A stretch of 64,000 nucleotides of DNA from Cardiocondyla obscurior (taxonomy: Eukaryota; Arthropoda; Insecta; Hymenoptera; Formicidae): NCBI RefSeq assembly GCF_019399895.1, contig NC_091876.1, positions 3,448,381 through 3,512,380 of the forward strand. The letters are read 5' to 3'. Shown here one piece after another: positions 1-15,100 of this stretch. The position numbers were made by a program, and so were the translations under genes. Position 1 is the first letter of the stretch. Every line of letters begins with the position of its first letter. The notes below the pieces were generated by a model. That model made no database searches, was not told where the DNA came from, and worked only from the letters and a program-made list of their open reading frames with translations.

Positions 1-3000
1 TTGGCAACATGACGGCGGAGCGATAACGCGTGTCGGCTAACGGTGACCGTTTGCGAAAAAGCCAAAATTGAATTTTTTTTCTTACATTTTTTTTTTTTTA
101 CAAATGGCACAATTTATTTATTTGCGAAACTTCGCAAGGGAGATAAGCCGGACGACAAATGGCAGGAAAACGCGTTATCTTAATTTTGCGAATAATTTGT
201 TATGGTCGAATCGCGAATAAATTCTTCCCGTTTCGCCGCGGTCAGTCTGCGTCGGACTTATGCTAATAGCGAGAGGAATTGATAATGGACGAACGACGTC
301 TAACGAGACGCGTCAGTGTATCTTATTTCGCTCGGCGCTCACAGGCATTAAGTCGCGAAATCGAAATCGTCTCGTTTCGCGTGTAAGAGGAAATACGTCG
401 TTTCTTGAAAGGCAAATTACGTTTTAAAATTAATAAGGAGATACCGCGATTCTCGTTCGCCGTTGTCTCGTTTACACTAATTTCCACCTAGCTTCGTTAA
501 TTCCTGTCGATCTTACTTTTAAGAAATTTCTACTATTTTGTAATATATTTGAATAGTTATAACTCTTTTTTTTTTTTTCTCTCTTTCTGAAATATTTCTA
601 TAAACTCGAAATTTATAAAACTGCTTCCTCGGGTTTTGGAGAAAGTAACATTGTCGTTCATTGTGTCTCTTTTACGACGTAATGTAAAATGGGCACGACA
701 GTTAGCGGTTTAGCGTTCCCCGACTAATTAGTGACTTGTCACCGTGACACATGGTGCACCAAGGCGCACTTTTATCGCGTCTGTCGCGACGAAAGAAAGC
801 AACGCACCCATTGGAGTGCAAGTTTTTCGAGGGAACAGCCAGTAAATCATTATGAAATTATCTCCATGCATAAAGTAGAGTCCATTTGGGTGTTTAAGTG
901 GTCACCGCGTCGTAGCGCTAGCACAGCCGAACTGGATCTGGTCCTCGTGACAACCAGCGGACCGATCGTAATTTTTATCGTTCGGGACAAATAACTTCAA
1001 TAGCTTCCTAGCGCGCGAGACAGTGACGATGCAAACGGAAGACGCAATCTTATAGATTGACTTTTAATTGCTTTACTAAACCGACTCGATAATTACACGC
1101 TGTCAATCACGTTGTAAATTAATCATTGATCGAATATTGTGTCCCTCGTGGCAATACCGTTATTAAGGTTTCTAAAAAGAATTCCCGCACATATTATTAA
1201 AAATGAAATTGGTTCGATACCCCGGTCACAGCTCGATTGGAAACAAATTTCTCATTAGCCTCTAAAATTTAACGGTGTGTATTATTCATATCAATATCAA
1301 ATCGACATTCTTCCGTTAAGATTCCCAATCTAAAAACGTTAAAAAAAAAAATATGTCGCAAATAATCATATTAATTACTCCATACCGATTACAGAACATT
1401 TTTCCTCGTGAGTAGATTTTTTTTTCTTTTTTAATACACCCGGAGATTCAAAGCGCCGGAGTCAAGTCTTCCGTTTGTCAAGACATTTAGCAAGGCTATC
1501 TTATATTGAGGAGCTCGCCGAGTAATGACAATCTGTCGAAAACGTCTCCCGCACCGATAATCGACGTTTGCGCCCGTCCGTGACGCGTCGTGCACGCACC
1601 TCTCGGCAAATAGATTCGTAAGCGGCGGTGCGTATCGCACGCCGCATCTCACGTGCACGCGGCCACTATGCGCGCGGTGCCCGCAAATGCACGCATCGTG
1701 TGCGCGCGTGCACGCATATGCATCGCGCGGGCGGAGCCGGCGCGATCGGCCCCTTTGAGAACCCCCCTGCGTGCGTAACTCGCGTAGCCGGTGCTCTACG
1801 CAGCGCACACGCCGCGCATTGCAGTCTCGTTACACGACGCTTCAGACTGAGGACCGCGATAACGATAATTAATGTTGCCCCGGGTTGATTATCCCGCACG
1901 CGATACATGTCCGCCCCCTCTTTCATCGTCCGCGCGCTGTTCCTCTCTTTCTTTCATTTTTTTTTCTCTTTTTTTTTTCTTTCTTTCATTGCTAATTCGC
2001 GCTTTTCCATCTCGATACCACGCCGCCTCATGCGGGATATTATACTTTGCTCTTATTCCAAGTGCAATCCGCGTAGAGAAAGTTTCTTGTAATTGATTAT
2101 CGATGTCGATGTAAAGGGTTAATAATTGATAAGCATATTTTTTTTTGATGACGTTAAAAAGTATTATTAGATTTATACATGTTGGCTTGTTGAACTCTAT
2201 TTTATTTGGCATTTAGATTATCAGATCTCTGCGCAGTTCACGTGTTAAAGGATTCGAAACGTTTAATTATAATTTAAATTGTTTCTATAAATTTTACAGA
2301 TTAATGAGCATTGTAGTTATCGAAATGACTTGTTGCGTAATATTATTATTTTAATTGATGACGTTACAATTTTAAGAGATATTGTTTACACGTCGTAATT
2401 GGGCAACTGTGCATAGTCGGCTGTGAAAAAGGGTTCGTTGAAAAAATCGCACGTCGCCGAGATCGGCCAGAACGCCGCGATAAGAAACGACTAGTTGGCC
2501 GTCGGGGTCGCGAGGGATATTGGGCAGATATTCGTTATTAACAAGGCGACGCCGCGCCGAGACGTTACGATAAGTGTATCCGATGAGTGCCTCAAAAATC
2601 CAAATCGGACGGGCTGCTGCCGCGGCGTTGTTTCTCCGTTTCGTCGCCTCGCGCCGTCGATGCGAAATTAATCATGCGAGCCGAGTTCGGGGAATCCATT
2701 AAGGCCGAGTTCGGCGACCCGGTAGGACATAACCATATTGGCCGATATCGTCATTAAGAATCTTAACACGAGTGCCTCGCGGTATGGCACTCATCAAGTG
2801 CGATTGTGCGTCCCCCGAAATGAGGATAAATCAAGACCACCCACTTGTTTTTTTTTTTTTATATTATTTTTTTTTCCCTTTCCCCTCAAGGCAAATGGAA
2901 GCACGAGCGAATTATTTTTTGTCCTCCGACATCATTCGTTAACGAGCAAAGCGATTAATTTATAGGCGCAAAAAACAATAAATTAAATTCTATTAGGATA

Positions 3001-6000
3001 ATCTTATCTATTCTATTTATATATATATAATTTACGTGTTTGTTTTAAATGTCATTTAAGCATTATTGATTATGTTACAAATATCTTTGACATTATCCGT
3101 CAACAAGTTTTGACACAAGATACTTTTAAAATTGTGGGCGAAATTATACAGTATCCACCGAGAATGAAATCATGACGGATTGTATCTAATGATGCAATTC
3201 ACGGTTCGCTCGGTTTATATCGTTGAATTAAAATTCGAAATTCGCACGTAAGTTGCTATGATTAACGTACATACGAGGTGATTAATCGCGTTCGTTCGCT
3301 CGTGATAATTGCTATCTACGATCGGCGATCGCCTCCGCTCGTACCAAGTTTGCGCGAAATATTACTTCTTGTCTACTGTTTCTTCGACGTAGATATTACA
3401 TCGATAGTGGGTTATTGTCTTAATTATTTTACCGCCTCGGCGAAAGAAAAATACGTTTAATTTATCATCTCAATGCGTCAAATCGCTTTGTTAACGAAAT
3501 GAATAAAATTATTAATTTACGAATAGCACGAACAAACATTAAAATAGTTTGCTTTCGCGTCACCTTTTACATTTGATATTTTTATGAAATATTATTACAT
3601 GAACTATTTAATGAAATTGATCTGTCGTGACCTTATTTAAAGCTTTTACATTTTGTATTTAAAGTTTCAGAGGTTATTTAAATTTTAGACTCATTTATTT
3701 TTAACTGCAATTTGTTTCACATATCTCGCCTAAACGCGGGATTATGTATCGGAAACAAATCAGCGGCGCAAATATTTCAATCAATATATATGTTCATTTT
3801 GTTAACAAAGCGGGAATACATTAACATTAATTTACATTCCTTCGTAGGAAAAAAACAAAAAACCACACCACGTTAGGATATATTGTTCTATTCTTTGCTT
3901 GACCAAGTTTTAACGGTATTACCACATGCATCGTTGTGTAAGTAATTTTCCATTGCAATGAGGAAAGTAGTATATTATGCTTTGTAAACGACTTAACATT
4001 CAGCAGAGACTCTTTTAGCGTTAAAATTAACGCTTAAGTTACGAGGCAATTAGAAGTCACGGGTTTCTTTTTTTTTTTTCTTTTTTTTGCGAGCGTTAAT
4101 ATGTCTCGCAATTTTTAGTTTTTTTCCTTTTTTTAATTTTTTATTTTTTTTACTAATCCTTAAAAAATATAATACTTTTGTTTCTGCTTATCGCAATGTT
4201 TCAATAATTTCTCATTTACGCTTTAACTATCGAGCTATCCATATTCGTAAATTACAAACAATAATCGTAATGCTTCGAAGAAAAAAGAAAACTTTTAAAG
4301 ATAAGGGTGACGAAAGGTGGAAAAAATTTTTTTGGGCACAAAACATATGCGTTATTGTCTTGGTATCTGTGCAGCGCGTTTGGTTTCTCAAAAAAAAAAA
4401 AATTCTCGAGCAGATTCCTATTATTGTCGATTTATGAGTGGCGTTAACTTGTACCGGACTATCGCATAAATGGACCTTCCAACAGTCTAATCGTAAGTGC
4501 CTCTTCATTGCTGCGTGCACCTATTTGATAGAGTCGAGTTCGAAATAAGTCAAGGAAAAAAAAAAAAAATAAAAAAAAGGAAATAAGAAAAAATAATCGT
4601 TAAATTTTGGTCAACCAAGTATTTTTTTCTATTTTTTTTTACACTTACGTAACGCGCAGAAATATCAAACATTGAATTTGCTAAAATATTACTCATAACA
4701 TTTTTATGTTACATATATGTTTGTGCATATGGAATCACTTAAAGTAACTTGTCTTCGATAAAGGATTTATTTCTTCGTTTAAACGTATTTAATTTAAACA
4801 ACAGTTAAAAGATAAGCAGACCTTTTGTCAAAAACTTTTGTTCTGAATTATTTTAGCATTAATTACGCATAAATAATTAAAATATCTGACAATGCTTCTT
4901 AACGACAAATTTTCGTATGCGTGATAACTATAACATTTGAATACAAATGAGATTGTTCCGTTTGGCTTAAATGACTTGCAGCAAAGTTTATTAAAAAAGA
5001 AATAGAAAAACAAAGAAGCTTTTAAAATACTTAACTCATAACGATTTTACACGCAGATTCATATGCTAATTTTATTATATTTCACTCCATAAATGGGCGG
5101 CATTAAAAAATTCAAAGACAAGAGTTTAATATATTATTTAAAAAGAGCGAATTCAAAAATGACAAATTTTTCATGACATATTGCTGGTTAGACTAATAGC
5201 TTCGTTACATGAATACGTATACAGATATATCTACGCAAATTGCGTACACGAGCGTTTCCAACGTTCTATCAGGGGCAGGAGCTGTTATCGGGGACTTAAA
5301 GTAGCAGGGCGACTTCGTGGTAGGCCTCTCTATCTTAACCAAATTTACGGAAAACACTCAGGCCGGAGGCCACCGTCGCCGGGAACCCCCTTGTCTTGCC
5401 ACCGACGAATGATCGGCATTCCTGGCATTTTCTCCTCCTCCCCCGAGAACTCGCGACCTTAGGACCCTAACTCCGCGAGCGTGTTAAACTCGTGTTTCCT
5501 AATGGATTCTCGGAATCGTCACGATCGTCTCCAATCTGTCGCGTTCCGTACCGACCCTTTCCCTTCGTTTCCCCCGCACGCGATCGGGATCGAATTATTC
5601 TTGCGTAATGCGCTTCATTTCGCGGCCCGACACGGTATCGCGATAGGAACGATTCGGATTTAAGCACCACGAGCGCGGCTCGCCAATATCGCTCGAGTTC
5701 GTCGTTCCTCATCATCGTTTCTGATACGGCCTCGCGTACCTAGCTTCGCTCCTCGTCCTTCGTTTCTGACGCGGAACTAATGACGGTATTGCGACGGTAA
5801 CGAAAGCCGACGACAGCGATGACAAAGAACTTTCAGTGCCGCCACCGAGGACACAGATCGTCGCGCGGTCGAGTCGCGACGGGGGCGATGACGATCGAAT
5901 AAAACGAACCGTCGCGGTGCACTGCCCGCCGACAACGTAACACCTGCGTCCATTGTGGATGATTAGGGGGGCAGACAGGTATCGCGAGAGATTGAAACTT

Positions 6001-6014
6001 TTAATCGACGTGAT

Positions 6015-6022
<8 letters not shown>

Positions 6023-6045
<23 letters not shown>
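6023..6045 (+). repeat. Poly-T tract (23 bp)
   Basis: Uninterrupted T run. No target-site duplication or retrotransposed sequence was recognised next to it. Confidence 0.9.
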
Positions 6046-6047
<2 letters not shown>

Positions 6048-8610
6048 TAACGTATATATGTTTACTCATTTATTAACAATCTTTTTAAGTCTTTGACGTT
6101 TAAGCACATGTTAACAACGTGCATTTCGCTCGAGGCATCGGCTTGGATAATTTTTTTTTTCTTTTTTTTTCTTTTACTTGGTAATCAAGCAAAGAGTTCT
6201 TTTTTAATCTGTGGATATTGCAATTCAGCACGATCGTTCCTGGCGAATTACGATCGTGCCGGGTGAACTCGTGCGGTCGTAAATTTCTTCTCCTTTCGAA
6301 CGAGTAAAATAAAGCCGGCGGGACACGAAAACAAACACCCGTCCGAACACGGGCGAAACGATCGCGGGGAAAAATAAAAAGGGTGAGTTCGGCTCGGGAG
6401 AAGAAGCGATCAAGTGCAATTGAAACGATCTGTCGGATCCGACCGATTTACAAGCAGCCGGGAAGAAACGGCTGTCCGATCCGTCGATGCGGATCGGCGC
6501 GATGAAAGAAGAAACGACAGAAGATCCACGATAAAACCGTCGAAATACGAAAGTCGCAAATTCGTTAGTAGACACATCCAATGGTCTCCCCTGCCCCTTG
6601 TTGGAAGGAGACGTTACGTTTTATTACTTTCAATTTACTCGACACTCTTCTCCTGCTTTTTTGTTTTGTTTGTTCTTCTTTTTTTTTTTTTATTAGAGGT
6701 AGGAAAATTAATTCTTTGTGCTAACATTGTATATATATATTTTTAAATCGCACGTATCTCACGCGATCGTATGTAGGACAGCGTTAATTGGTGCGCCGGA
6801 ATGGCAGTTTCACGCCTGCCATTTCGAGTTAGAATCTCCACCCCGCGTGAGTATCGTGTGTCGCCTAAACAATGCCGAAATTTGGAAACGACACCGCCAA
6901 TGGATATCTTTACAATCTCTCTCGGCGATACCGCCACGTTATGCCAGGCTTCTTCATTATGTTTCCTCGTGTTTTCTCAGGACGGGAGGCAATTTCGGCT
7001 GTAATTTCGCCGGTCATTAAGATACGCACCTGCCGATAATCTAAGTAATCCCTCGGTGTAGCTAGATCTGATAGTAGTACCACTGTTATTCGTAACGACG
7101 CGTCGTTGAGGCGCTTTAATGATATTTTAAATGAGCAATCCAGCCATCCTTCTGTTTGTTAACGAATCGCGTATAATTTTAGGCTAATAATTGAATCGTA
7201 AGTATAATTGTAGATAAATTATATACTCGCATGTACAATTAAATGCAGATGTATAATTATTCTTTCTTATATAATCCATATCTATTTAATATTTTAAATG
7301 CTATGATTTTCAAAGTAAATCCAAGCCGCAGGTATTTTAAAAACATATTAGGAGTTGTACATTTTTCAAAACGGTAACGTCAAATTTATTTTAACGTAAG
7401 ATCGAATAGAAAATAGATAGTATAATGCTAGCAAACGTTTTTTTTTCTTCCTTTTTTCTTTTTTCTTATATTGTCTGATAAATGACTACGCCTATTCTTC
7501 CTTATTTCTTCGTTCTATTCTGTCGATTTGCTCTATATTAATTAGTGGAATTCCTAATTGGCACTTTATCCGGATGCACGCGTCTTTACGTTCCTCCCTC
7601 TTCCTCTGGCGTTGCGTTCCGATTCTGCGAAACAAGTTAACGAGGTGAACATTTTACGTTTGATATTTACTCCGGGCCCGCCTTGGGTCTGGTTTTATTG
7701 AGTCATATATCAAAGCTTCGCGAGCCCTGAAAAAAGCGAGAGGGGTAGAAAGACTGGCGCGCACGTTCGAATCGACTGACGAAGTTCTCGCCTTCATAAC
7801 CTCGGAAGTTCATCGCGTTTCTTTAGCCCGAGTTGTCGGCGAGTTCGCTTTATATTTCAGATTAAATTCGATACCGTCCACCGATTTTTATTCATCCCGA
7901 TTAAATATTCCCGATGGCGATATAATTAAAAAAAAAAATCGTTCTTAGAGCTCAAAATAAAAGCTATGCATTTTCTTAATATTTTTTAATCGTGCAATAT
8001 TACGTTATTTATTGATACTTTATTGCAATGTCGGTATCTAAATAAATCTGTAGCATCGGACATTATTAAAATAATTTAAAAAAAAAAAAACAAAATTACT
8101 CGACTTAACGTGGGTCGCATTAAAACGCCTCGATAGACGGCGTGGCCCAGAGTCTCTCTCGGTTCTCGGCAAGTCGGTCGTATTTGAGATTAAAACGTCC
8201 AGCGCGCGGACGAGCCAGTTTCGAGACGAGACCAGAGCGAATGTGGACGAGGCGAAGAGATGATCATTGCGCTCGTCCTCACGGCGGTTCGATGAGGAGC
8301 GTGGGTTTCGGTGCGGCGTGCGCGGACGTGCATTCCAATAAATAACGAAACAAAGGAGCTGCAAGGCCCACCCCGCCCCATCTGGTCCCAGCACCGGGCT
8401 CCGCCGCCATATTTACATCCGATAACGAGCCGCCGGCAGATATTTACATTTTTAATAGCATAAACCCACAGAGCCCAGGTCGGCTCGTTCGTGGCAACGT
8501 TTTCCTCTCCTTGTCGTTTCCCCCTTCCCCCTCTCGCGCACCTCGCCCCCGGTCTCCCTTTCCCTCCACCGGCCTCGTGGCCGTTCGCCATCAACAACCC
8601 CACCGCCGAC

Positions 8611-8634
8611 GCCATTTATTAGCCTTAATTGATC
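8611..8634 (+). promoter_or_regulatory. AT-core element, copy 1 (GCCATTTAT...TTAATTGATC)
   Basis: The motif GCCATTTATTAGCC followed by TTAATTGATC sits in an otherwise GC-rich block. A near match occurs at 12106-12129 and a partial one at 10432. The cores resemble Hox/Abd-B-type (TTTAT) and homeodomain (TTAAT) sites. Function is inferred only from composition and recurrence. Confidence 0.25.
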
Positions 8635-9589
8635 GAAAGGGGTCTCTCCCACCCTCGCGCGCTCTTTCGTCCTCCCCTTTTCCATCTTTCTATATGTATA
8701 TTCCCCCTCGCGCGAGCCGGTTCGCATTTTTGTCCGAGACGAAATTTCATTAGGTTGCGGCGTGGAAGAGAAACGGGTGAGATATGACGGGGCGAGGAAA
8801 TGAGCCGTTCTTTTCATCGCGCAGCATATGACGCTGGCGCCTTCATAACGATTAGGACCGGCGGCGGCGAGTTAACAGGTGATACCTGCGGTGATCACCC
8901 GTGACCGATCTGTTTTACCCCATTTCGGGATAAGCCGAGGGGCGCGCGCCTAGGTCGGTGGAAAATATCTGTTTAGCAGGAAGGTGAAAGAATTCCCCTC
9001 TCCGAGTAATTTTCTTACCTTAATTAACTGCGCGTGTATAAGGTATCTTTCGACAACTGTATCGACGTTCACGAGGGTATACTGGGCGAGTCGAAAGAGT
9101 CCCGAAAAAAAATTTAAGACACACGATATTTGACTCCGTAGAAAGATCTTATTAAAAATCCTTGCACAAGCGTAACAAATTTTATTCGCGTTGAGAGAAT
9201 CGTCGCTTAGAAAAATTTTCTAATAGCCAAAGGCGGAACGAAGCGACGTAATCTGTCGAGAAATCGCTCTGGAAATATCATGAATTATCTGTCGCTTTGA
9301 TCCATCGTTCACGTACGAACAATTAGGTTGGTAATTAGGCGATCGTTGCTGCGCACCAAGAGCAGCCTCGATCGCCTTTAACTCACTAGAGCCACGGGGA
9401 AGCGTGATCTATCGCGGGTCGGACGTAAAGCTGTTCGAGTCTGAAGTAAGTTAGTGCCGAGGGGGTGGTTGCGCCGGCTCCGGCAATAGATGAACCCGCG
9501 CTCGTGGGAGGGGTTAATTGGATGGAGTGTTTGCACTCGCAATTAGCGATTAGCAATTACTTCCTATGCGAGCGGATAGACGAGTCCGA

Positions 9590-9602
9590 GGGGGGGGGGG
9601 GG
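9590..9602 (+). repeat. 13-bp poly-G run
   Basis: Thirteen consecutive G residues followed by TGG. Long A/T runs are common in this window, but this is the only comparable G run. It could form a G-rich secondary structure or be an assembly or sequencing inaccuracy in length. Confidence 0.8.
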
Positions 9603-10115
9603 TGGTCTTTGAGGCTTCGGCTGTTTCGGACCGACGGAGCGATTAATGAGCCAATCGGCTAATAACGCGTCACGCAAGAATACGCGGTAACCGTTTTGCG
9701 TCGCGTTGCCGTGGTACAATACTGTTGCTACCCCTCGTTCTCCCTCATTCCCCGGTTCACGCCGGTTGTTGGCCCTCGCCGACGTCACTCCCACGAGGAC
9801 CGTAGACTCGTTAGCGGATTACGACACTCTCCCGCGCGCATTATTCTTAGGAGCAGCCCGGCAAGAGAGAAAGCGGAGTCGAAACGCGCGGCGTTAATCC
9901 ACTTTCCGTGGTCAATTGCTCCGCGATTGACAAATGCCTTTCTCGGAAGATGACGAGAAAGCAATCGACTCGCGCAAAGCAAAACTATTAAGAAATAGTC
10001 CGCGTAATCAATTTCTACGTATAGAAAGCCTTCTTTCGCGCAGCGTTACCGCAGTTTTGATTATACGATTTCATATTAGTATACTTCTAAATATTACACC
10101 TTGCTTGGAACAAAT

Positions 10116-10141
10116 AAAAAAAAAAAAAAAAAAAAAAAAAA
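10116..10141 (+). repeat. Poly-A tract (26 bp)
   Basis: Uninterrupted A run continuing into an AG-rich tail (agaaaagaaaag). The AATAAA-like sequence immediately before it could mark the 3' end of an old retro-insertion, but no body of such an element is recognisable upstream. Confidence 0.9.
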
Positions 10142-12105
10142 GAAAAGAAAAGTAATTTGCGAGATTGCACATTTATGATAATAAAATTTATCGAGCTAAT
10201 GGTTTATTTGATTTGTCAGCTCGACCGCGTGTCTCATTCACTGTGTTTTATTATTATATGAAATCGTCGGTGCTTAATCACTTTGCGGGAAAGATCCCGC
10301 AAAATGCCTTGTCAGATTTACGCCACGGCGGTATCAATCTCGTGCCCCGACCGGCCGGGCGGAAGGGTTTTGCGCGGGACATCCGCGGACTCCCCATGCA
10401 GCCCGTATCCCGATAATTGGTCTTACGAGCCGCCATTTAATAAATAAGCGAGACGAACGATCGCCGCGCGGCCGTACGTTGGGATTCGTAGCGTCGCTCT
10501 TCGTTTATCCGCCGGCCCAATAAATTCTCGCGTTACTTCGCAAATCACCTCTCGGGCGTTCGGCGGAGGGTTGCGATGCCCGAGAGAGCCCGCGATATCG
10601 CCGCGGCGGCCCCGCGAGAAGCGGCAGCCGCAAATTTCTCGGAATATACCGCGAGCAACGTGAAATATGTACGCACACGTATGCACGAGCGTGCGTGCGA
10701 AAGACCCGGCGCAGGATAAAGCTCCGCTAATTGGTGGCGAGGACGAGCGGTGGTGAACGCAGCCCGCGCAACCACCACCGGCTGGCTCCGCGGGCCCGCG
10801 TAATTCCGACTAATTTATTTGATTGCGCCCAGCATGCCCGGCTCTCCTCGTCGTAATAAGACTTCGCCCCTGCTCATCTCTGCTCCACCGGGCCGCCCGG
10901 GCCCAACCCCCGTCGCCGAGAAAGTAAAGAGCCGCCAGGTTCGATCCTCGATCGGTTCCGAGCCCTCAGCCTTTGAGATCGCGTCGCGCTCGCGAATCGT
11001 TCGCGAGTGACTCGCTCGACCGCGGGATTATTAATTACGTGCATTCGAGAAGCGCGAGCTTCGGTTACCTTTTTCTAAAATAGAGTTACTACCGCGGGAA
11101 AAAGTAAAGTTAAGGCAACATGGTTAGCGTTAATCTTGGGACGGCGATAAAAGTAAAAGTCAAAGGCGCGCGACGTCCCCGTATCGTCGGGCGCATAGTT
11201 CCGCGGGAATATGCGCGTGTGTGGGTTTCGGATGCGTTGCGGGAACTCTTAATAACAATGTCGCTCGCAGTTAGTACATGGGCGGTAGGTTAGTTAGCTA
11301 AGATCGCAGATGTTCGGCGCTCGAGCTCGAGGAGGTGGAGAACGAGCGGAGGAGCGCGCGGGGTAAACGCTAATAAAACACAATTAGCGGGCCGACCAAT
11401 CAGCGGACAACGCGGCACCATATACGCGCGTGTAAAACCCGCGCGGAATTATTTATAACCCGCCCGGCGAGCATTATTGGCAGGGCTCTCTTTGTTTTTC
11501 GCAATTAGCCGCGTGATGTTGCGACGAGCCCGTGGAGGTTGACGTTTGAAGTTCCGGACAAGCCCTTCGGCCCGTCCTAGAAAATTTATTCGAGAAGTTA
11601 AGGAATTAGTAAATAATTTTTTAATAATTATGCCGCTAAATATATTACTTTTAATTATTATATTTGATAGGATAAAATTTTTATTTTTGTAAAAAAAAAG
11701 AAAAGAAAAAATATGTTATTGTCAATCATCAAAAAATACAAAAAAAAAAAAGGGTATTGTCGTAAATCTGTCTGAACGTTCGAAAGGTTAAACGGATAGT
11801 TTCATGTATACCCGACGATAAAAGTTTCGTAATTTTATGCAATTATACCGCAATCGCTAATTCGAATGGAGAATTTGTGAGCACGAGGGGTCGTAACGTT
11901 TCCAGAACGATGAAATTTTAACCGCGAGGGTGGATCGTTTCTGTAATGGGATAACGGGAACCGATGGGTGGATATAAAGACGTAGCTTTACCCGCAGGGA
12001 GCATCAACCCTCGCTTGTGAAAGCCAATCGAGCACGAACAGCCACCCTAATCGCGAAGCGCCATTGGCCCGGTGTTACCCCAATTCTATTACACCTTCTG
12101 TCATG

Positions 12106-12129
12106 GCCATTTATAGCGTTTAATCGACC
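12106..12129 (+). promoter_or_regulatory. AT-core element, copy 2 (GCCATTTAT...TTTAATCGACC)
   Basis: GCCATTTATAGCGTTTAATC is a close relative of the element at 8611, in the same orientation and again inside a GC-rich, CpG-rich block (12.0-12.2 kb) flanked by AT-rich DNA. It could be a shared binding-site arrangement in two enhancers, or chance in a long window. Confidence 0.22.
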
Positions 12130-15100
12130 AGACCGGATCGTAATATGGCGGCGATAAGCCCCTGGTTGGGCTGTGCACATGCCATCTCATCCCCCCGCCG
12201 AGATGTTTCAATCATTAAATAGAAAAGTCAACGTTTAGGAGGCTCGGGAATATTCCGCATAAGCGTGAACGTTAAAGCGCATTATCCACGTTTTAATTGT
12301 TACTTGCGAAAAAGAAGTAAAACGATGAAATAAATTAATGAATAATTATGAAAATTACGCGATAAAACTGTTGAAAATATATACCGTTCCGTTTGGCAAT
12401 GGAAGGCTTCTTAATAAATTATACATATAGCACAAAAGTAGCGTTGCATGCGATAAATATATTTTGATAGCGAACTTATCTGAAATGTTAAAATAATATA
12501 TTCGACCAAAAGGATAATTCGAACCTTTAACTTGAGATAAATATTCGTTTATCGGGTTTGACAGTAATTACACCACGGCAAAAGTAGCTTTAAAACATTT
12601 TTACCCGCTACACCGCGGTATTGTTAAGCCAACTACTTTAGCCCGCTTATCTATGCGTCTGCACAGTGGGTAATTATTTATACCTACTTTTAAATATTTA
12701 CCGACAAAGTACGCAAGAGTATGCGCTAATAATACCCGTGCGGCATTAATGTGGCGATAATTATACGGTTCTGTCCTCTTTCCGAACGTCGATGACAAAG
12801 TAAAGTGAAAAAATTTACAATTGTATGCGGAAATTACTTTAAGTAGCAATAACGCTACTGCGGGGAGGTGTTTCATTTTTACTATTTCTTTTCACGCGCA
12901 AAGTCTAGTTACATTTACCTTTAATGCAAAAATGTACCTTGGCGGGGCCAATAAGTTTTGCCTAATAACGAAAATAATTTCTCATATGACAGTTGCTTTT
13001 TTTTTTTTTCCTTTTTCTCTCTCGGTTTTTTTTTTTTTTTTTTTTCTTAATACAGTTGCTAATATGCCTGACTTTCCACCGTGCAGAATTCGCTGACCCG
13101 TTGATGCACCGCGACTACATTAAATTAGCAAGTCTTATTTTCTACGCGCTTATCTGTATGCAACGTAATTCGTTTCACGTGTCTCGTAAATTTGATCGGA
13201 TCTCCGTGATCGGTCTATGAGTCGGGCAGCGTATATAAATGTATACATTGAAGATTAAAGAGTATTTATAGCGATGGGTGGACGTTAACGTACGCTAACA
13301 AAGGCTCTATGCAAAACGGAACGCATCCTAAACTTGGATAACTAATAAACGTTGTAACTGCCAAACACGATGTACGCACATTACGTGTCTAATATAAGAG
13401 ACGTGCAATTAAAAAAAAAGAAAGAAAAAAAAAACAAAGTTTCTACTTGTTATTAACTAAAATACAATATTAATTAACCGAACGTTTTTGCGCCACGTAC
13501 TTAATTTTTTCAGCTGCATTAATGTAATTTAATCACGCTTGGGAAAGCGGACTAAAGTCTTCGAAATTGCTCAACGTTGCTTAAATAATATCGAGCGGTT
13601 TAAGTAGATTTTCCCCGAGGGTGGCTTGGTCGTACAATGTCCGTTCAACTTCAACCTGGCAATTAATATCGCGATAATTACTGCATATATACATGTATTG
13701 CGTCGCACTCGTAATTTGTTAATCAACGATCCATCTTGTTAATTATCCGATAACGAGCCGATGGTTCACAGAGTCGCGAGGAGAACGAGATTCCGTTATC
13801 GCGCGAGCTCGTTTCGCTTTATCGGCCAACGACTAAATGGTAATTCACTATTTATTCGTCCCAAGAAAGTCAAGTAATGCGCGTTATCGTGGCCGGGCAG
13901 GTATTTTGCATATCGGCCAGCTAGAAAACTCGGCTACGACGCGGCGCGGCGTTCTTTTCCGTTATTCCGCGCTCTCGTATCGCCCTCACCCGCGATCGCG
14001 TTCTAATTGCGTAAACGTTTCGCGCGATGCTGCAACGGATGGCCGCGAATCCCAAAATTCCGCCGGCGCCTGGCCGAAAGGTACCTTTTCAAAAAATTCC
14101 CCCGCAAGGAATTAACTCGGGAGAGAAGAATTCGCGAGAGTGACGTAATAATTCGCCTCAGATCTCTAATTGGGCATCGTTTCAATCACGTATTTATCTA
14201 CACCGTCGATACGTGTCGGCAATAACGACAACGATACCGTTTTTGCTAGATCCATGGGCGGACTAATTTCGAGTTAATCGCCGTCTTATCGCGATCTACC
14301 GACTTTAAATGCGCCTTAATTAACTCCGCCGCTCTTATAAGGGCGGCCGGTTTTTGCTGAATCCCGAAGGCACAAAAGGCAGTCGTGGGGAAAAAGTAAA
14401 CCCCGGGACTGCGGTTTCTCAAGCCACGGAATGTCACGCGGCCTTTGATCGTACTTTGATCGTTGGAGCCAACTGATCATCCCCGCGAGAAACCCCGATG
14501 TCACGATCGAGCCTTTTGTTTTCCCGATGTTTATTTCCGCGGAGTTCGATGTTGAATATCGGCACGTTTCTTGCGATAATTTTTAGAAGATGCTATTACG
14601 CGCAATGTTATTTTATAATTTGCCTTCGGAATTGTTGCGCTTTACGGGAGCACGAGCAAATTGGCCAGGACTTGTAATTTGTACTTCGTGTCACAGTTTA
14701 GCAATTTGCGTTTCGTATATTTAAAAAATGTCGCTTTTCGAAATTAATAACTTTCCACTATGTTACTCGGAAAAATTAGATCTTTTTTATGCGTTTTTTC
14801 CTCTCCATCTCTCTCCAAAAAAATCGCATATTGCGAATTTTTTTTTTTTCTTGATCGTGGTTTTACACTGGATTTAGGTGTAAACATATACGAATCTGTC
14901 ACTTAAATTATTCCCGTATATCGTCGTAATTAAAGATTCTGTAGAGCTTTATAATTAGCGCGGAGAATGGATTTTTTATATTACGATAAATTACACGGAT
15001 CTAGTAATAATTACACTTCCAACTTAATCAACTCAATAATTAACTTGTCTACCAGATAGCTTTGGAATATGATATACCTGTCACCGGTCATAAACATAGT

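Noticed and set aside
731..994. 87-codon plus-strand frame with a plausible C-terminal hydrophobic stretch
   Set aside because: Begins with GTG rather than ATG, no convincing acceptor or family match; could be an exon fragment but not supportable.
10937..10955. tRNA B-box-like GGTTCGATCCT
   Set aside because: Flanks do not fold into a cloverleaf; no A box at the right distance.
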